Assembly (NCBI GenBank): GCA_948144175.1 | Contig: CANXME010000213.1 | Location: 1,116,001-1,180,000, forward strand | Reading direction: 5' to 3' | Source of the DNA: Closterium sp. NIES-65 | Taxonomy: Eukaryota; Streptophyta; Zygnematophyceae; Desmidiales; Closteriaceae | Length of the DNA: 64,000 nucleotides | Shown: piece after piece, positions 39,151-52,800 of the stretch | Layout: each line of letters begins with the position of its first letter | How positions within the stretch are numbered: position 1 is the first letter of the stretch | The notes under the pieces: generated by a model | Told to the model about the DNA's origin: nothing | What the model saw: only the letters and a program-made list of their open reading frames with translations | The model's database searches: none | Position numbers and translations under genes: made by a program

Positions 39151-39275
39151 TGTCAAACTTATATGCTATAGTCTGTATAGGCTATAGTGGGGTAGACTAT
39201 ATGGGGTACAACATTTCTAGGTTTTCCTACTTGTACCCACCTCTTTCCTAGTTCATTCATTGCTCATTCTTAACA
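39151..39275 (+). repeat. 5' LTR of copia F
   Basis: 125 bp, TGTCAAACTTATATGC...CTTAACA, followed at once by the primer site. Confidence 0.92.
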
Positions 39276-39369
39276 TGGTATAGAGCAGGTTCCCTCGTGG
39301 GAACGCTTCTCAGGGCCCACCACCTAACTCGATCTTTTTTTTCTTGCCCGAGGCGAGCCCCGTAGGCCG

Positions 39370-40190
39370 CCCTCACGTCGCATCCTCCTAGAGGCCCCTC
39401 GCGCCACCCTTAGCGGCCCCGTCGCCGTCCTTTCCGGCCCCGTCGCCGCCCCTCTAGGCCCCTCACGGCCCCTTCGCGGCCCCGTCGCCGCCCCTCTAGG
39501 CCCCATCGCCGCCCCTCTAGGCCCCTCGCGGCCCCTTCGCGGCCCCATCGCCGCCCCTAGCGGCCCCGTCGCCGCCCCTCTAGGCCCCTTACGGCCCCTT
39601 CGCGGCCTCGTCGCCGCCCCTCTAGGCCCCGTCGCCACCCCTCTAGGCCCCTTGCGGCCCCTCTGCTGCCCCGTCGCCGCCCCTAGCGGCCCCGTCGCAG
39701 CCCCTGGAGGCCCCGTCGCCGCCCTTCGCGGCCACCTCGCCGCCCTTCGCGGCCCCGTCGCCGCCTCTAGCGGCCCCGTCGCCACTCTTCGCGGCCCCGT
39801 CGCCACCTCTAGCGGCCCCGTCGCCGCCCTTCGCGGCCCCGTCGCCGCCTCTACCGGCCCCGTCGCCCCCCTTCGCGGCCCCATCGCCGCCTCTACCGGC
39901 CCCGTCGCCACCTCTACCGGCCCCGTCGCCGCCTCTACCGGCCCCGTCCCCACCTCTACCGGCCCCTTCACCGCTGAGCCGCCCGGCAGATGAGCAGCCG
40001 AGCCACCACGCCGCCGAGCCGCCAAGCCGCCCAGCAGCCGAGCCGCCCAGCAGCCGAGCCGCCCAGCAGCCGAGCCGCCCAGCAGCCGAGCCGCCCGACA
40101 GCCGAGCCGCCGAGACGCCCAGCAGCCGAGCCGCCGAGCCCCCCAGCAACCGAGCCGCCGAGCCGCCGAGCAGCCGAGCCGCCCTGCCAT
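39370..40190 (+). repeat. GC-rich leader arrays of copia F
   Basis: The outer array (about 39384-39970) is made of CCCCGTCGCCGCCnCT-type units of about 20-24 bp. The inner array (about 40005-40190) of GAGCCGCC/CAGCAGC units abuts gag at 40274. Same two-part plan as in A, E, H and I, but with a different unit sequence. Confidence 0.85.
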
Positions 40191-43100
40191 CGAGCCGCTA
40201 CTGTTCCTCCCGGCGCGCCCCGGCTCTACCCACCCAGACTGGTGAGAGCCCTCCCTGCTAGGCCACTGCAGTCATGGCTACCCCCAGTGTCCTTACTTTT
40301 TGATGCTGAGGGTCGTGCTGTTAACTTCGAGGTCTGTGTCTATGACCTGCAGCTTTTCCTACAGTGCGATAGGGCAGACGGTCTCTCCCAGTTTGATCTC
40401 ACCTCTTGTGCCTCTCCTGCCCCGCCTACTACTGCTGACAGCACCGTTCGCTCACAGTGGGCCACACGCAATGCTGCTGCCCGTCTTGCTGTGCGTCGCC
40501 ACTTACCGACCGCTGAGCGTGCGCACTTTAGTCAGTACAAGAGTGCTAAGACCTTGTACGACGCTGTAGTTGCACACTACTCTTCCCCTGCCACTGCTGC
40601 TCTTAGCCGCCTCATGCTGCCGTACCTGTTCCCTGACCTTGCTGCCTTTCCCACAGTCGCTGACCTCATTACGCACCTTCGCACTAGTGACACTCGCTAC
40701 CGCGCTGCGCTTCCTGCTGAGTTCTGTGCCAAGAACCCCCCCCCCCCCCATGTACATCACCCTCTACTACATAGTCACCCGGCTCCCTGACTCCCTTCGC
40801 TCAGTCAGGGACCACATCCTCTCAGTTTGCCCCACCACACTCACCGTTGACCTCCTCGAGGAGCGCCTCCTAGCAGCAGAGAAGAGCATAGTCGTTGTAG
40901 GAGCCTCTCGTGGTGACCCTCGCATCCCCGTCTTTGAGGGGTGTTCCCCTTCCCCCCTCTTGCCCTCTGTTGCTTCTACTACTGCGACCGACCTCGTTGG
41001 TTTCGAGTCGGTCGGCGCTGCGTCTGCCCCTAGTGGGAGACGCCGCACAGGCAAGGGCAAGGGGGGCAAGGGCGCTGGAGGGGCTGGCGGGGGCGGTGGA
41101 GGTGGTGGTGGAGTCAGTGGAGGGGGTGGGGGTGGTGGTGCGAGTGGTGGCGGAGGTGGAGGTGTCGGTGGCAGCAGTGGAGGCGGAGGAGGTGGCGGCG
41201 GTGGCGGAGGGAGCGGAGGCGGCGGAGGTGACGGAGGCAGCAGAGGTGGCGGAGGCGGCGGAGGTGGCGGAGGCGGCGGAGGTGGCGGAGGCGGCGGCGG
41301 CAGCGGTGGAGGTTGTCGCGGCTCTGCGCAGAGGAGTGGGTCCGGTGGTGGTCCGCGCGAGTAGCAGCAGCGCAGTCGTGAGACCCTGTCCCCTCAACAG
41401 CTTCGTGAGTGGTACGCTGGGCGTCAGCGAGGTGGGGGTACTGGTCCCTGCACCTACGTCCTCCGTACCGGCGACCGCGCTGGTGAGCAGTGCGGGGGCC
41501 TGCACTCCACCCAGCGCTGCTTCGGCCGCCTGACGGACGCATGGCGTCACCAGTTCCCTGACGTCACTGAGATCCCTCGCTGGGGAGAGCTGTCTAGGGC
41601 GGGGGTTGCTATCTTTGATCTTGATTATGATGCTATTCTTGCTGCCATGTATGCTGTGTCTGATAGTGTTGAGGGTGACTGTTACCTGTGTGTTCCGCCT
41701 GACCCGGGCGTTGAGGTTGCTGCTCTAGGTGCTAGTGCGTCTGCTGCCCCAGGTGCTGGTGAGTCTGCCCTCTCAGGTACCACGTCGGCTCAGGCCTTAC
41801 ACACCTTCACCCTTGACTCGGGTGCTTCCCGCTCCTTCTTTCGAGACCGCACCACGCTTACGCCGCTTAGTCAGTCGGTTGCAATCTCCCTGGCGAACCC
41901 CTCTGGGGGTCCTGTCCTTGCTAGCTTCTCCACTGTCTTACCGTGTCCGGCAGCCCCCTCTGGCACCCTGTCAGGTCTCTACCTCCCCTCGTTCTCTACA
42001 AACTTGGTGAGTGGAGCTGATCTACAGGATAAGGGGGTTGACCAGTTCACTCCTGCGAGTCAGCGAGTGACCCACTGCACGTGTGCTCGCACGGGCCGAC
42101 ACTTGGCCACGTTTACCCGCCGGCCGGGGTCGAGCCTGTACACACTGACTACTGAGTCTACTCCGGTTGCTGATTCTGGTCACGTAGCTACGTTGAGTCA
42201 GGTGTTTGCTGCAGCGTCCAGGTCTGGTCCTGAGTCTGCTCCCTGCTCGTGTCGTCTCCTGTCCCACCAGACTCTCCTTTGGCACCACCGTCTTGGTCAC
42301 CCCTCCCTGCCTCGTCTCCGAGGTATGGCCTCCCGTGTCCTTGTCTGTGGTCTTCCCCGGTCCCTCCCTCCCCTACCTCCGGGGCCTGCCCCTACCTGGG
42401 TTCCCTGCGTCGAGGGGCGGCAGCGTGCCGCCCCTCACTCCTCTGAGTTTCCTCCGACAGAGGCTCCGCTGCAGACTCTTCACATGGATGTGTGGGGACC
42501 CGCCCGCGTCCGTGGCCAGGGTCACGAGCGTTACTTCCTGTTGGTGGTTGACGACTACTCGCGTTACACCACAGTCTTCCCCTTGCGCAGCAAGGGTGAT
42601 GTCACTGAGGTGTTGATCAACTGGATCCACGCAGCTCGTCTCCAGCTCATAGAGAGTTTCGGCTCGGACTTTCCTGTTCTACGTCTGCACTCTGACAGAG
42701 GTGGGGAGTTTTCCTCTGCGCGTCTGGGAGCCTTCTGTCGTGCACAGGGCATCCGCCAGACCTTCACGCATCCGGCCTCTCCACAGCAAAATGGGATTGT
42801 TGAGCGCCGCATTGGCATGGTCATGGACGTCGCTCGTACGTCCATGATCCATGCGGCTGCCCCCCATTCTCTGTGGCCGTTTGCGGTTCAGTACGCAGCG
42901 CATCAGCTCAACCTTTAGCCCCGGGTCTCCTTGCCAGAGACCTCCCCAACCTTGCGGTGGACGGGGAAGGTTGGCGATGCGTCTGCGTTTCGGGTTTGGG
43001 GATCTTGGGCGTTTGTCCGCGACTTGTCTGCGGACAAGCTGTCCCCCCGTGCTGTTACCTGCGTCTTCCTTGGCTTCCCCCCTGACGCGCCTGGTTGGCA

Positions 43101-46100
43101 GTTTTACCACCCCACCTCGCGCCGCGTTCTGTCCTCCCAGGACGTCACCTTTGACAAGTCGGTGCCTTACTACCGTCTCTTCCCCTACCGCGCTGCGCCC
43201 CTCCCCGCGCCGCCGCTCTTCCTTGCGCCCGGTCCTCCACCGTTAGACCCCCTCCCCCCTCAGGGTCCTGCCCCGTCTGGTGTGTCCCAGGTAGATGAAG
43301 TCGAGCCTTTCGAGGTAGCTGTTGACTCTGGTGCTGCTAGAGGTGCTGAGCCTGGAGGTGCCGGGTCTGGGGGTGCTGAGCCTGGGGGTGCTGAGTCTGG
43401 GGGTGCTGAGCCTAGGGGTGCTGAGCCTGGGGGTGCGGAGCCTGGGGGTGCTGGGTCTGCTCGTGTGGCCTCTCGCGGTGCTTCGTCGAGGCGGGGGCTA
43501 CTCTCTCCGCAGGAGCTGCGCGAGTGCTTTGCCCGGCGCTGGAGCCGTGCCGCTAGAGCTGGAGGTAGTACTGTTGCTGCTGGTCCTGGAGGTGCTCGTA
43601 CTGGCGGTACTGGAGCTGCTGGGACTGGGGGTGCTGCTGGGGCTGCTGGAGTTAGCCCTGCTGGAGGTAGTGCGGGAGTTGTTGGCGGTGCTGGAGCTGA
43701 CGGTCCTGCTGGAGTTGGTGCTGCTGGAGCTTCTGCAGCTGGAGCTGCTGGGGGTGTTGGTGACGGTGTTTCTGCTGGCGCTGGTGCTTCTGAGGGTACT
43801 GGAGTTGGCGTTGTTGGAGCTGGAGGTGCTGCTGGCGTTGGTGCTGCCGCTGGGGGTACTAGTGCTGTCCCTGCTGGTTCTAGAGGCGCTGCGCGGCCGC
43901 GGCCGTACTTCGTTCCGCTCCTTGAGCAGGTTCTTGGTCTCCCGCCCTCTACTGGTCCTCCTCCTCCCTTAGAGTGTCCAAAGCCTGTCCAGTCGCGGTC
44001 ACAATTACAGCCCGCCTCCCCCCTGCCTGTTTCTTCTCCCTACACTGGTCCTACTCGAGGTCTTGGTGAGCTTCGCGAGCCTGCGTCTCGTCCTGCGTCG
44101 CCTGTTTGTGCTGCTCGCACTAGTGGTCGTGCTCCGCGTCCGCGTCCTCCTGCGGTCCCAGGCACACACCAGATGGCACTGCATCCTTCCACTGCTCCTC
44201 TGCGTGTCCCGTTGCCGTCTCCTCCAGAGTCCTCTCTTCCTGTCCTTGCTGACCCGGAGTCTAACTCTCTTCGTGGTGCCAGTCCTACTTTCACGCGTCT
44301 CCTGGCTACTGTTGTCACTGACCCTTCCTTTCAGTCCACTGCTGCGTCTGCCTTGGTTGCTGAGCTTGTGGACTTTGCTGCTCGCTGTCGTCTAGACTAC
44401 GCTGCTAGTCTTGTTGCTGAGTCTGAGTTTGTCGGTCCTCCGTCCGTCGGGGGTGAGTGTGCTCTTAGCACGGACGTCCTTGAGGACAGGCAGGAGGAGT
44501 TCCAGTGTTTTGCTGCTGCTTTGCCTCATCTCGTGTCCACGGTGATTGCCCCCGAGGGAGACCCGGATGCACCAGACATCCCGACTCCTCGATCGTACGC
44601 TGAGGCGATCGAGGGTCCCTACTCCTCACAGTGGCAGTCAGCCATGGACGCAAAGATGGCTTCCTGGAAGTCCACAGGCACCTACGTCGACGAGGTTCCC
44701 CCACCTGGGGCGAACATCGTCAGTGGCATGTGGATTTTCAGGGTGAAGCGGCCGCCGGGTTCTCTGCCTGTCTTCAAGGCGCGTTACGTGGCTCGAGGCT
44801 TCAGTCAGCGGCAGGGAGTTGACTACTTTCAGACCTTCTCTCCCACCCCGAAGATGACCACTCTTCGGGTGGTGCTACACATAGCCGCTCAGCGCGACTA
44901 CGAGCTTCACTCTCTTGACTTCAGCACAGCTTTCCTGCAAGGCAGCCTGCACGAGGAGATCTGGCTGCGCCGCCCACATGGCTTCACTGGGTTGTTTCCT
45001 CCTGGTACCCAGTGGAGCCTCCGGCGGCCAGTCTACGGTCTCCGCCAGGCGCCCGGTGAGTGGCACGACACACTGAGGACTACACTTGCGGCTCTTGGGT
45101 TTGCTCCTTCTACAACCGACCCGTCGCTGTTTCTGCGCACTGACACCTCTTTGCCGCCGTTCTACATCCTCGTGTACGTTGACGACTTGGTCTTTGCCAC
45201 TGCTGGACTCGCCCACGTGAAGTCCGAGCTGCAGAAGAGACACACGTGCACAGACCTGGGTGAACTGCGCTGCTACCTTGGCTTGCAGATCACCCGGGAC
45301 AGAGCACAGCGCACCATCACCCTGACTAAGTCACACATGGTGCAGCACGTCCTTCAGCGCTTCAACTTCACGTACTCCTTGCCTCAGGCCACTCCTCTGT
45401 CTACTCGCCACTCTCTCTCAGCTCTGCCTTCGGATAAGGCCGTAGAGCCGAGTGGCCCGTACCCAGAGCTTGTTGGCTACCTCATGTACCTGATGACCTG
45501 CACACGACCTGACCTTGCATACCCTCTTAGCATCTTGGCACGCTATGTTGCTCCTCGGAGACACCGACCAGAGCACATGGCTGCAGCGAAGAGGGTGTTG
45601 CGCTACTTGTGCAGTACGTTGAGCATGGGGCTAGTGCTTGGAGGGCGACGTCGAGTGGTCCTCACTGGTCACGCAGACGGTTCTTTGGCTGACGACCAGG
45701 CTACGGAGCGGTCGTCATAGGGTTACACCTTCAGCCTTGGCTCCGGCTCTGTTTCGTGGCGGTCTACCGCTCGTCTTCTGTTCTTGGCTCCAGCTGTGAG
45801 GCTGAGATCTACGCGGGGGCCATGGCTGCACAGGAGCTACGCTGGCTCACCTACCTGCTGACTGACCTCGGAGAGCCGCCTCGTTCTCCTCCAGTTCTGT
45901 ACGTAGACAACAAGGCCACGCTGGCCTTGTGTCGGGAGCACAGACTGGAGCACAGAACGAAGCACATTGCTCTCCGCTACTTCCTTGCTCGTGAGCTGCA
46001 GCAGCATGGTCAGCTGCGCCTTACTTACGTGGCCTCTGAGGCCAACACTGCTGATATCTTTACCAAGGCACTTCCGCCTGGTGATCATCAGAGCATCTGT

Positions 46101-46343
46101 ACGATGCTAGATCTTGTGCCTACTTGGCCTCACTTGCTCACTTCTTGACCTTGCTTGTACTGTGATCTTTCTATACCTGCACTTGCTTGTTTACCTTTAT
46201 ATATGATATTGCATGTGGACTGGCCTTTTGGCCTTTTCTCTTGTGCTCGGATTGTGTGGTGACATTGTGATCCACCCTGAGCTTGCTTTGCTTTGCTTGA
46301 CTGGTGTGACCTCTTGTTCTCCCCCACTTTGCCTATGGGGGTG

Positions 46344-46468
46344 TGTCAAACTTATATGCTATAGTCTGTATAGGCTGTAGTGGGGTAGACTATATGGGGT
46401 ACAACATTTCTATGTTTTCCTACTTGTACCCACCTCTTTCCTAGTTCATTCATTCCTCATTCTTCACA
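46344..46468 (+). repeat. 3' LTR of copia F
   Basis: 125 bp, TGTCAAACTTATATGC...CTTCACA, followed by ACTTG (46469-46473). Confidence 0.92.
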
Positions 46469-46858
46469 ACTTGGCAAAGGATCATTCAGGGTTGATCGCA
46501 GGGCAGTATTGTAGCTGAAGTAGTGAATTCAGGTCGGAGTGAATGTAAATGACTGAGATGATAAAAACATGCATACATCGGTTTTATATAAGAAAACAAG
46601 GGAATACGAAAATATCTAGACCAGCCATGTACTTTAAGGCGTACATTCCCTTATTGCAACGAATTCAAACCGTGCGGCGCGGGAACCCGTTTCAAACCTG
46701 TTCGCGCTCTTTTCACTTCAAATGTGTCTGCCTGCATCGGTCTTGGTTAAACGGTTGCTACGTCGCTTCGACTCTTATGACTCCTCGACTTCATACTCGG
46801 CAAAGTCGGCTCGTGCAGCATACTGGAATGCCTTCTCATATGATTTGATATCGTAACA
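46469..46858 (-). repeat. Main part of the 3' LTR of G
   Basis: Matches the 5' LTR at 60578-60752 over the shared part and ends TGATATCGTAACA at 46858. The first five bases are the ACTTG duplication of F. Confidence 0.85.
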
Positions 46859-46872
46859 CTCCCCTTTTTTCC

Positions 46873-49800
46873 TAGGCGCACAAGGGGGTGACTCGCTTGA
46901 CTACTCCGGTGAGGTCAGAGCAATGTTTGTACTGCTGACGTGGCAGACGCTTGGTAAGGAAGTCAGCTGCCACTTTGGTGGTTGGGCAGTACGCGAGGTC
47001 AACTTTCCCCTTGTCAATTTCGTCATTGACGAAAAAGTACCGAAGTGCAATGTGCTTCGTGCGGTTCATGAAACCCGGCTTGTTCGCGATCCTGATGGCG
47101 CTCTGGTTGTCGCAGTGGAGACGAAAGGTTGGCGAAGTTGGGATTTTCGCTTCCTGCAACAGTTCCTGCAGGTACATGCCTTCGCGAACTGCTGCTGTTG
47201 CAGCGATGTTTTCTGTTTCAGCCAATGACAGGGCAACCAGCTCTTGCTTCTTTGAGTTCCAGGAGATTGGTCCGGTTGGTTCCAAACGGAAAACAAAGCC
47301 GGTTCGGGACGGTCGATTCGCAAGATCAGCGGCATGATCTGTTAAGACTAGCAGTAGAAAGTAAGAATGAAGAAAGGAGAGGTGCCTGCTTGATCCCGTA
47401 GAGGGACTTCTTCAGCTGAAAGACCATGGAGTCTCCTTCCCCGTAGGTGTGTGGCTGTTCCACGAAGATGGTTGCGTCCACTAGTGCATATAGAAACGCG
47501 TTCTTCACGTCGATCTGCCGCAGTGGTAGATGCTTAGCGGCGGCAATGGCGAGTAGAATCGTGACGGAGGTGTGACGGCTGACGGGAGCGAAGGTTTGAT
47601 CGAAGTCAATGCCGTGGCGCTGATCGTACCCGCGTACAACCCATTGTGCTGTGAAGCGTTCAATTGTGCCGTCGGCGTTAGTTTTCAGGTGAAAAGCCCA
47701 TTTTCCGCTTAGCACCCTCCTCCCCTTCACTGCTGCACGATCGACTAGGACCCATGTGTCTCGAGATTCCAGCGCTTTTAGCTCCGCATCCATCGCGGCA
47801 CGCCACTCCTTGGCGCGAGGGCCAGTGAGGGCCTGGTGCGGGTTCTCGGGTTCGACAGGGCGCGCGAGAGTAGTGATGGAAGTGTGCAGGCCGAGTAGTT
47901 GCAGGCCGGACACGTTGGTAGTGGTGTCTATGGTGACTTCCACCACACCGTCATCACTACTCTCGTAGCCAGGTAAGGTGGTGCTTGGTCTGGCTTGGCG
48001 CCGCGATGGCCCTGGCGCGGGAACGTCGTCACTGCCATCGTCGTCGTCGTCGTTGCGTGGGCGAGGCGGTACGCTCGGATGATGGTCGGTGCCGCTGCTG
48101 TTGGCACGTCTTCGGAAGATGTTAAGTTGCGGCCGCTGTCGACGTAGCCCCGTGCCTCGTTGCGACGTTCGTCGTTGATCCACTGCTTCAAGGTGAGTCG
48201 TTCGTAGAAAAGAACGTCACGCGCGGGAACAATTTCCTTGCTGTCGATGTTGAGGATGAGCCAACCTTTGTACTCGTTACTGAGTCCCAAATGAACTCCC
48301 CAGCACGCACGGTGAACGAACTTGCCAATTGTGGCTGAGGTCGGTCGATAATGCACCATGCACCCCCAAACCCTCAGCATGGAGGGGTCTCCCCTTGAGC
48401 CGGTCCACTTCATGTGCGGGGAAAGGTTGTCTCTGTTGGCTGTGGTGGAGAGGAGGTTGTGCAGGCGCACCACGTGATTCATGGCGTAGGGCGCGCACTT
48501 TCGTCATAAGGGTGCGATTAACCCTCTCTGCGACGCCTTGCTGCTGGTGAGCGTAGGGGAGAGAGATCTCATGCTTGATCCCCTTCTCAGTTAGAACGCT
48601 CTCCAGTTCGTAGCTGTGAAATTCCTTGGCCCCGTCGCTCTGCCAGATTTTCAGCTTCCTCCCCGATTGTCGTTGCGCATGTGTGAGCCAGATGCGGAAG
48701 ACTTATGGAGCCTTGGAGCGAGCGTCGACGTTGGCGACCCAGACGTGGCGTGAGTAGGCATTGATGAAGGTGGGCGTGCATTTTTTGCTGTTGATGCCGT
48801 CGCAGGTGAGGACGATGTAGTCGTTGTACACCTTCTACAGCTTCTTATGCGATTGGTGCTTGGTTACAGGGAGGGGTAGGCGCTGTGTGAAAGAGCGGCT
48901 GTGGGGCAAACGGTGCAAGTGACCAGATGTGGGGTGTTGTGAGGTTCTGTGCCATAAGGGCGCAACAGTGCTCCTGGGAGAAAGACCTTGGCGGGGTGAC
49001 AGTTGGCAAGAGTCTGGCGCGAGGGGTGGCCGAGCCTCTGGTGCCAGAGATCGTCTTCGGCGCGAATGCCGCTGGTGCGCATGTAGCGAGCATGAAGCTC
49101 TGCTGCTTCCGCCTTCGTCTCTTGCGAAATCTGGAGTGGGGGTTCTTCCTCTTCTCCTGGTTCTGCTTCGTTGTCCGTCTCCTCTGTTTCTGCTTCTGCT
49201 GCTGTTTCTCTTCTTGCTGGTGCCGTTGTGAGGTAGAGTGCGAGGAATTCGCGGTCGGGGATGATGCTGAGCGGTGTCCTCGTCCGTTCGATGAAGCGGG
49301 CGAAATGATCTGGGCGGGAGATTGGACCAAGTGAGTCACGCGGAGGAGTTGGCGGCACGTTCCCCTCCTCAATATCTGACCAAGGATCGTTCCATCGATA
49401 AGGTGAACGGGGAGGTGAGCGAGTGCTTGGGGGTCGTCCGAGTGCTTGGGGGTCGTCCGAGTGGAACGGCGACACGTGGAGATTCCTCTCCTTTTTTAGC
49501 TTTCATCTCCCGCTCTGCCTCCTCCAGTTTTTCTTGTGTTAGTTCTCCTTCCTCAGTTTCCGTGCTGCCCCATACTCCTATGGTAACCATGCCGCTGGCG
49601 CTGGATCACCATCTTTGAACAGTGCCTGAAGCGCCAGTGGCGGATCCCCAGGTTGCGCCTTCTTCTGGCGTGTAGTCTTCGTCTCCCCACGCGCCACATC
49701 GTGGTGATTCCTCGTCCCATCCGGCCGCTACGCGTTCCTCGTACAGTTTGTGCTTCTTCTCTGCCTTTACCTTATCTTCCTCTTCCTTGACACTCAGCTC

Positions 49801-52800
49801 TTACTCTACGTCAGGATCTTTCCATTTTTTGTCCATCTCCTTGCGGTAGGTGTCGCAGGAATAGGGACGCGCACGTCCTGCTTGGTCGAGGGTGCCGGTG
49901 TTGGCTGTGAGGACGAAGCGAAGTGTGTCCAAACGCAGCGTTGGGCGTTCCTGCGGCGTGAAGCCGAGTTCGTCGTCGCCTTCACCGAAGATGTGGTTAG
50001 TGGTAACTACGAGTTCAATTTCTGTCATGCCCGTGGGTTCTGCCTCGGCACTTTCCACTTCCTGGATTGCCGCATAATCTCTCTCCACTTGTTCTGTGCG
50101 ACTTGCCGTGGGTGTGTGGTAGGTGGTGCAGAAACCGTTAATGTCGGGCTCGTGCAGGTTGATCTCTCGGGGATGAGGACTGCGGCGAACCCACGGCCGT
50201 CCATCTGGGTGCTGCCATGACTCCTTGCTCATGAAGGGGAAGTTGAGGGGGATGAGGTCCACGAGCTCGTCGGATGAAGCCGGACAGCTCGGTATGTCGA
50301 AGTCCAGAACGTAGATGCCATTGATTGAGTGAGCCCGTCCCAAGTACTTGTGTGATTCGAGAGGAGCGTCCGGAGGAGCGTAGGTGAGGATGAGGTCGCG
50401 TGTGTCTGGGTCCGTGGCGAGCATGACTCCGCAGTCTCGGAGTTGTCCTACTGATAGCAAGCTGGAGCGGAGATCCGAGACGTAGAGCACGTCATTAAAC
50501 GAGATGTGAGTTTTGCTATCTCGTGCTTGCAGCACCACGATGCCTTGCGCGCTAGCCCGCAGCTGCTCATTGTTGGCGACGGTGACACAGGAGGCGGGAG
50601 CGCGGCTTAGGTTCAAAACGTATCGAACAGATCCCACCATGTGCTGTCCGCAACAGGTGTCCAGGTACCAAGTGTTGTAGTTGTCGGTGTTGTTATTGCG
50701 CAGCAGTAGCGCGAGTCGCGGAGTCACCAGTGTCGCCTTGTAGCGTCTGTGGAAGAAGGGGTCTTCTTCCTCTTTCCATCCCACAGGTACGTAGCGCTGG
50801 CGTTCGTGTGGCGGGCTTTCTTGCAAATGCCAATCTTGCTCCTCTTCGTCATACAGGTAGTAATGGTCTTCTGTGAGGGGATTGTTACTCCCTTCTTCAG
50901 ATTCAATGAGCTCACCGTGGAGTTCGTCCTCTTCGTCTGGTTCAGCAGTGCGACGATGCTGTGTCGCCATGTTTGCTATCACGTTTCTGGGAGCTCTTGC
51001 TTGAGGGCCTTGTGTCTATTGTTGTTGTTGCTGTGCAGGGGGACGAGCGGTCCGATGTTGAAGCTGAGAATGACGAGCGTCTTGTCGGCCGACCCAATTG
51101 TTGTGGTGAGTGGAATTCGGGTGGCGATAGTTGGATTGAAATTTGCATCGATCCGTTGAATGTCCGAAGACTTTGCATGTTTTGCAATAGTGGCGCCTTG
51201 GTTGTCGTCGCTCTTCACGGTTGTCTGCGTAGAAGGCGAGGCGCTCTCGGCGCGGCGCGGGGCTTGTTCTGCTCGAATCCATGTCCTTCTGTTCAGCCAG
51301 GAGAGCGGCGCATAGCGCGGCTTCAGAGATTGTCGGAGTAGCGCTTTACAGGGCTTCCACTCTGACCCGAGTCCTTGAAGGACTATATTGACGAAGATCT
51401 CTTCCGAGATTGCGCTCCCATGCTTCGTGATCTGGTCATGGATGTTCTGACAGCGGTTAATATAAGAGTTTGCTTTCTCCTTGTGCCCCATCTTTATCTC
51501 CATGAGTTGCTGCAGGAGCCTGCTAGCGGTGACCGAATCCTTTGGTTGATATACCTCAACGAGGTGCTTCCAGGCTTCCAAGGCTGGAGCGGCGCTCTCT
51601 TTGTAGGAGCGAATGCTAAGTTGTTCCGCAGGCGTCATATTTCGTAGCAGCACACTATACACCATGAGGGACTCGCTGTAGTACCGAGCCTTGGCGTCGT
51701 CACTGTCTTCCACCGGTTTTGGGTAGGAGCCGTCGAAACAATGGTAGATTTGCGCTGTCTGTAGGAGGAGCTCAAGCTCGAAACTCCATGAATAGAAATC
51801 TTTGCCATCAAACGTGGCAGTAGTCTTGATTTTTAGAACGCTGAGGAAGCGTGCTTGCGCAGAGTTGACAATTTTATCACTTGGATGGGGGGCTGTCAAT
51901 GGGAGTTGTTGTTGGCCCCGTCCTCGCTTGGGCGAAGCCGACTTCGTGGTTGGGTGTACGGGAGGTACAGCCGATTTGCAACAGTGGGCGACGCCGACTT
52001 GGGCGAACTGGTTGACGGGGTTGGTTGGCTTGCACGGGGCCACTGCAATGCCGCCGACTTGGGAAGCCGGCGGCCGACTTCAACTGGTGGTCGGCGATGT
52101 GGCGCGTCGACCTGGAAGTCGGCGCCGACTTGCAAGGTCGCCGAATTCAAAAGGTCGGCCTGGAAGAGGTCGCCGGCTTGCGAGGTTGCCGACTTGCGAG
52201 GTTGCCGACTTGCGAGGTCGCCGACTTGCGAGGTCGTCGACTTGCGAAGTCACCGACTTCAAGAGGTCAGCCTAGAAGTCGGCGCCGACTCGGTGACGCC
52301 GACTTCAGGTAGCCGACTTGGGTGGTCGGCTGACAACTGCGCTGGTCGACATGGAGCTGGTCGACCAGGAGTGACGTTGACCTGGAGCTGGTCGACCAAG
52401 GGTGTGGTCGACCTGGTGAGGCCGACCTTGAGTGGTCGTCGACTTGGGAGGTCAACAGGCACATACAAGAGCAGCTGGTCGATGTAGTTGCACGGTTGAC
52501 CAGGTTACCTGGGTGACGAGGCTCTGCGGAAGAGTGCGACGGTCTCCCAGGCGATGTTGGCGATGCTGACCTCGGGGGTGGTATCCCGAGGTCGACATGG
52601 CGGATCAAGTGGAGTCGTTAGCACGAGGATAACACGGTGTGTGCGTTGTGCAGGTGACGAGGCTTAGCTTGCCAGTAATCTGCGAGCACCTGCGAAGTAG
52701 GTGCGCTGCTTCTCTACGAGAACAACGCTGGCACGCCGACAACCTGCAGCGTTGGCACGCCGTCGACTTTGCACCGCTGGAGCGCGGTCAACCAAGTCGT

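Larger units (their letters stand above)
39151..46468 (+). mobile_element. Copia element F inserted in the LTR of G
   Basis: 7318 bp on the plus strand, flanked by ACTTG (39146-39150 and 46469-46473). LTRs of 125 bp at 39151-39275 and 46344-46468 differ at about 4 sites (about 3%). The primer site TGGTATAGAGC follows at 39276. After a GC-rich leader come gag from 40274, poly-Gly linker near 41.1-41.3 kb, zinc knuckle near 41.45 kb, protease LDSGAS near 41.82 kb, integrase about 42.25-43.1 kb and the EPGGA-repeat spacer near 43.35-43.46 kb. RT is at about 44.6-45.35 kb and RNase H at about 45.65-46.15 kb. Same family as E. Broken at roughly five places, and older than E and H by LTR divergence. 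Confidence 0.93.
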